Shown here one piece after another: positions 2,961 to 5,153 of a stretch of DNA of 5,153 bases. The notes beneath the pieces were generated by a model. It ran no database searches and was not told the origin of the DNA. It was given only the letters and a program-made list of their open reading frames with translations. The position numbers and the translations under genes were made by a program. Origin of the DNA: an uncultured Chthoniobacterales bacterium (lineage in GTDB: Bacteria; Verrucomicrobiota; Verrucomicrobiae; Chthoniobacterales; UBA10450); NCBI GenBank assembly GCA_955652855.1, contig CATPCN010000005.1, positions 1 to 5,153 of the forward strand, written 5' to 3'. Numbering within the stretch: position 1 is the first letter of the stretch; every line of letters begins with the position of its first letter.

Positions 2961-5153
2961 TGGTTCCCGTTCGGACGGACGTTTCACTGAGGGTCGAGCG
3001 CGGCAGAATCAGCGAGCCGTGATAGTCGCCGATCCGGAGCAACTCGCCCGCTGGGCCCGACGAGCTCGCAAGGCGCAGGAGAATGCGGCGGGCGCTTATG
3101 CCGCGCAGCAGCTTGGGCTGGTAGTTGACGCGAGAGTCGCGATTTTTGACGTAGAGCGGGTAAATCGTCGCCGTGGTCAGATGATCGTCGAAGCGGATGC
3201 CGATGAGGCATCCTTCGGCCTGGCTGTTCCCCGAGCCAAACGCGAAGTTTCCAAGGCTGTAGAAAATCGGGCGGCCTCGATAGATCTCGAAGGGTTGTAG
3301 CACATGAGGATGATGCCCGACTACGACGTCAGCGCCACAGTCGACCGCGAAGCGCGCCTTCGCCCGGTTTTCAGCGGATGGAATGCGATCGTACGGGATT
3401 CCCCAGTGGAACGTCACTATGATTCGGTCGGCGCGCTCTCGTAGCGACCCGATGTCCTCCTCGAGCGCCTCCGGAGTATCCATCGCGCCCCCCGGCAGCT
3501 TGCTCGTCGCGGCGCACCGACGGTTCCAGTAGTAGGCGAGTATTCCGAGCCGCCGCCCATTCGCGTCCATGATCACTGGCGTATGTGCGCTGCTCTCGTT
3601 CGGTCCCGCGCCAACCGCCGCAACACCAACCTGGTGAAGGGTGTCGAGAGTCTCGATCACGCCGTCACGATCGCAGTCGATAAGGTGATTGTTGGCAAGC
3701 GCGACGACATTCACTCTCGCGCGCGGGAGCGCGGCAGCCAGCGCCGGCTTGACGCGGTAGGAGAACTGTCTTTCGAGGCGTTTCGCGTTCCTCGCAAAAG
3801 GACCTTCTAGATTTGCCATCACGATCGGTGACTGCTGGAGGAGTGGCTGAACAGCGGCCAGCGGATAGTCGATTCCGAATTCTTTGACCGCTTCCCTGGT
3901 TCTCCCACCCAGCATAACGTCTCCGCCCGCGAGGAAGGAGAGCTTCGGATCGTCGACCTTGGCGATCAGTTGGCGGAGCGCGTCACCGGAGAGGATGTCG
4001 TCGTTGCCAGGAATGTCGTCGGTAGAGACGCGACGCAGCTTCGAAAAAGCAGGCCAATCGACCGTCTCCGGATGGATTCCCCGAGCAGCGAAACACTCGA
4101 GCAGCACGTCCGCGTAGGCGTCAGCGTATAAATCGCCAGCAGCGCGGCCAAGAGCAGCGAGACCAGTTCCGAACGATTTGCGCGCTGCGCGAACATCGCG
4201 GGCACGCCCGCTTCCCTCTGTCGCGCCAATGCCACCAATCAGAATCAACGCCTGAATGACGATCAGATCAGCGTGATGCGCGCCATCCGGAATTGTAGCT
4301 CGCAGGCGAGACCTGAAATCCCAGAGGGCAGCACCCCAGATGGTGCCGTTGGCATGCGGATCAGCGCCCGGCCTGTGGTCGAAGTCTGTCATCGTCTTTC
4401 GCGACGAGAGGCTTCGGGAGTGACGCTCGCTGTGGTCGTGACGGCGATGGCACGCCCAGATATGCGGTGTGTCCAGCATCACCGCGGTCCAGTAGTCGCA
4501 CGTGCCTTCGTCCATCGCCGTCTTCCGATTGTCCTGCTTCAGCGGATCCCGTAACACATTTGCGCGGAAGTCCGCCGTGTGACGCGTCAGGTGGTGAGCG
4601 TACTCGTGGTAGATGATGCCCGGATTGTGAGAAGCGTTCGCCCGATATTGCGCGCCGGCGGCGTCCACGAGTGCTCCGTGATGGAGGAGCTTGCGACCGG
4701 GGCCGAGGTGAATCTCTCCGTCGACGGAGAGCGAGTCACCTTCGGCGATGTCGTATTTGCGCGCCGGCAGACGATAGTGACCGCCCTGGAACGGGTGCCA
4801 CCGATCGGAGAGCCGCCGGCCGTCGCGCACGCCACCGACTTCCGTGGCCGCATGATGCGCGTTCACCCGGACAATGACGCGAGGAATCGAATACCGCCCC
4901 AGCGCGCGAATGAGATCGTTCAGGTGGCTCGCGATGCGATCGACGTGGTAGTAGGCATTCACTTCGCCGAAGCGCGCCGCCTCGACGTACCGGGCGCGTC
5001 GGCCGGGGTCCGGTAGACCCTTGTCCACCCGTCCGCCTCCGAGGCCAGGCTCGAACAGGAACGCTCCGTCTGGGTCAGCTTGAGCGTCGCCAAGCGCGAT
5101 CGGCATCACCGCGCCATCGGCCTGCGGGGAATTCAGCGCGCCGGCGTTGTGGA
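2953..5153 (-). CDS. Fusion of HExxH zinc metallopeptidase-like domain and CapA-like metallophosphoesterase (5' partial)
   Basis: Residues are numbered from the GTG at 5109, but the frame stays open to the window edge (upstream codons read HNAGALNSPQADGA), so the true start and any signal peptide lie outside. The N-terminal part (about 40-340) has the zinc motif HEYAH (168-172) in GIIYHEYAHHLTRH and a downstream MDEGTCDYW whose Glu201 fits the third ligand of gluzincins; FGEVNAYYHVDR near 47-58 and GTIWGAALWDF near 255-265 resemble M36/fungalysin-like relatives. The C-terminal part (about 388-655) is a CapA/PGA_cap domain, a calcineurin-like fold: GDVMLGG (396-402), NLEGPF (433-438), ANNHLID (472-478), FHWG (567-570), GHHPHVLQ (598-605) and YSLGNFAFG (617-625). 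The metal-binding Asp, Asn and His residues are present. CapA/PgsA proteins act in poly-gamma-glutamate capsule synthesis or export and are usually membrane-anchored; no CapB or CapC is seen here. The gene overlaps the ABC exporter by 8 bases. Joint action on an exported envelope product is inference. Confidence 0.88.
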   Translation of the reverse strand, partial: HNAGALNSPQADGAVMPIALGDAQADPDGAFLFEPGLGGGRVDKGLPDPGRRARYVEAARFGEVNAYYHVDRIASHLNDLIRALGRYSIPRVIVRVNAHHAATEVGGVRDGRRLSDRWHPFQGGHYRLPARKYDIAEGDSLSVDGEIHLGPGRKLLHHGALVDAAGAQYRANASHNPGIIYHEYAHHLTRHTADFRANVLRDPLKQDNRKTAMDEGTCDYWTAVMLDTPHIWACHRRHDHSERHSRSLSSRKTMTDFDHRPGADPHANGTIWGAALWDFRSRLRATIPDGAHHADLIVIQALILIGGIGATEGSGRARDVRAARKSFGTGLAALGRAAGDLYADAYADVLLECFAARGIHPETVDWPAFSKLRRVSTDDIPGNDDILSGDALRQLIAKVDDPKLSFLAGGDVMLGGRTREAVKEFGIDYPLAAVQPLLQQSPIVMANLEGPFARNAKRLERQFSYRVKPALAAALPRARVNVVALANNHLIDCDRDGVIETLDTLHQVGVAAVGAGPNESSAHTPVIMDANGRRLGILAYYWNRRCAATSKLPGGAMDTPEALEEDIGSLRERADRIIVTFHWGIPYDRIPSAENRAKARFAVDCGADVVVGHHPHVLQPFEIYRGRPIFYSLGNFAFGSGNSQAEGCLIGIRFDDHLTTATIYPLYVKNRDSRVNYQPKLLRGISARRILLRLASSSGPAGELLRIGDYHGSLILPRSTLSETSVRTGTNG
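3160..3948 (-). other. CapA/PGA_cap domain region of the fusion protein
   Basis: This is the part of the gene coding for residues about 388-650. The metallophosphoesterase-type motifs come in the family's usual order (GDVMLGG, NLEGP, NNHLID, FHWG, GHHPHVLQ, YSLGNF), so the domain looks complete. The remaining 60 or so residues have no motif that I recognise. Confidence 0.85.
4594..4608 (-). other. HExxH zinc-binding motif of the peptidase domain
   Basis: Codons for HEYAH (residues 168-172 from GTG 5109). His168 and His172 should bind zinc and Glu169 act as general base, with Glu201 28 residues further as the likely third ligand. A histidine-rich stretch, CHRRHDHSERH (220-230), follows. Confidence 0.8.

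Noticed and set aside
2538..3300. Long plus-strand open frames (150 and 172 residues) opposite the ABC and CapA genes
   Set aside because: They are antisense to two strongly supported genes, have no recognisable domain, and are expected from GC-rich coding DNA.
4579..5016. 145-residue plus-strand open frame opposite the peptidase domain
   Set aside because: It is the antisense shadow of the HExxH domain, with no motif of its own.

Overview
The window comes from a GC-rich bacterial chromosome. The sequence alone does not fix the organism; an environmental or soil bacterium is a guess. It splits into a decayed, gene-poor left part (about 1-1130) and a compact two-gene operon on the minus strand that fills the right part (1134-5153).

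Left part: the extreme left edge holds what looks like the first codons of a minus-strand gene, with a good Shine-Dalgarno sequence, running out of the window. Next, on the plus strand, is a fragment of about 77 residues from the C-terminal half of a type I restriction HsdR-like helicase (motifs V and VI only), cut off at both ends. It is followed by four perfect head-to-tail copies of a 10-base unit and then, on the minus strand, the 5' part of a serine tRNA gene with anticodon GGA. That tRNA has lost its T arm and 3' acceptor strand. A perfect TTGACA box lies upstream of it inside an inverted repeat, and a terminator-like hairpin lies where the 3' half should have been. Together these look like the scar of an island or of rearrangements at a tRNA gene. 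About 390 bases with no recognisable gene follow, including an inverted-repeat region ending in a T6 run that could be a structured RNA.

Right part: transcription runs leftward. The upstream gene (2953 to beyond 5153) encodes an unusual two-domain protein: an N-terminal HExxH zinc metallopeptidase-like domain (gluzincin type, resembling M36/fungalysin relatives) joined in one continuous frame to a C-terminal CapA/PGA_cap metallophosphoesterase-like domain. Its 5' end is outside the window. Its stop codon overlaps by 8 bases the start of a full-length homodimer-type ABC exporter (MsbA/LmrA-like, membrane domain plus ATPase in one chain, all ATPase motifs intact). The overlap implies translational coupling and a shared process. 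A plausible but unproven reading is an envelope system in which the exporter moves a lipid, glycan or peptide product that the peptidase-CapA protein trims or assembles outside the membrane. The fusion is the most interesting object here.
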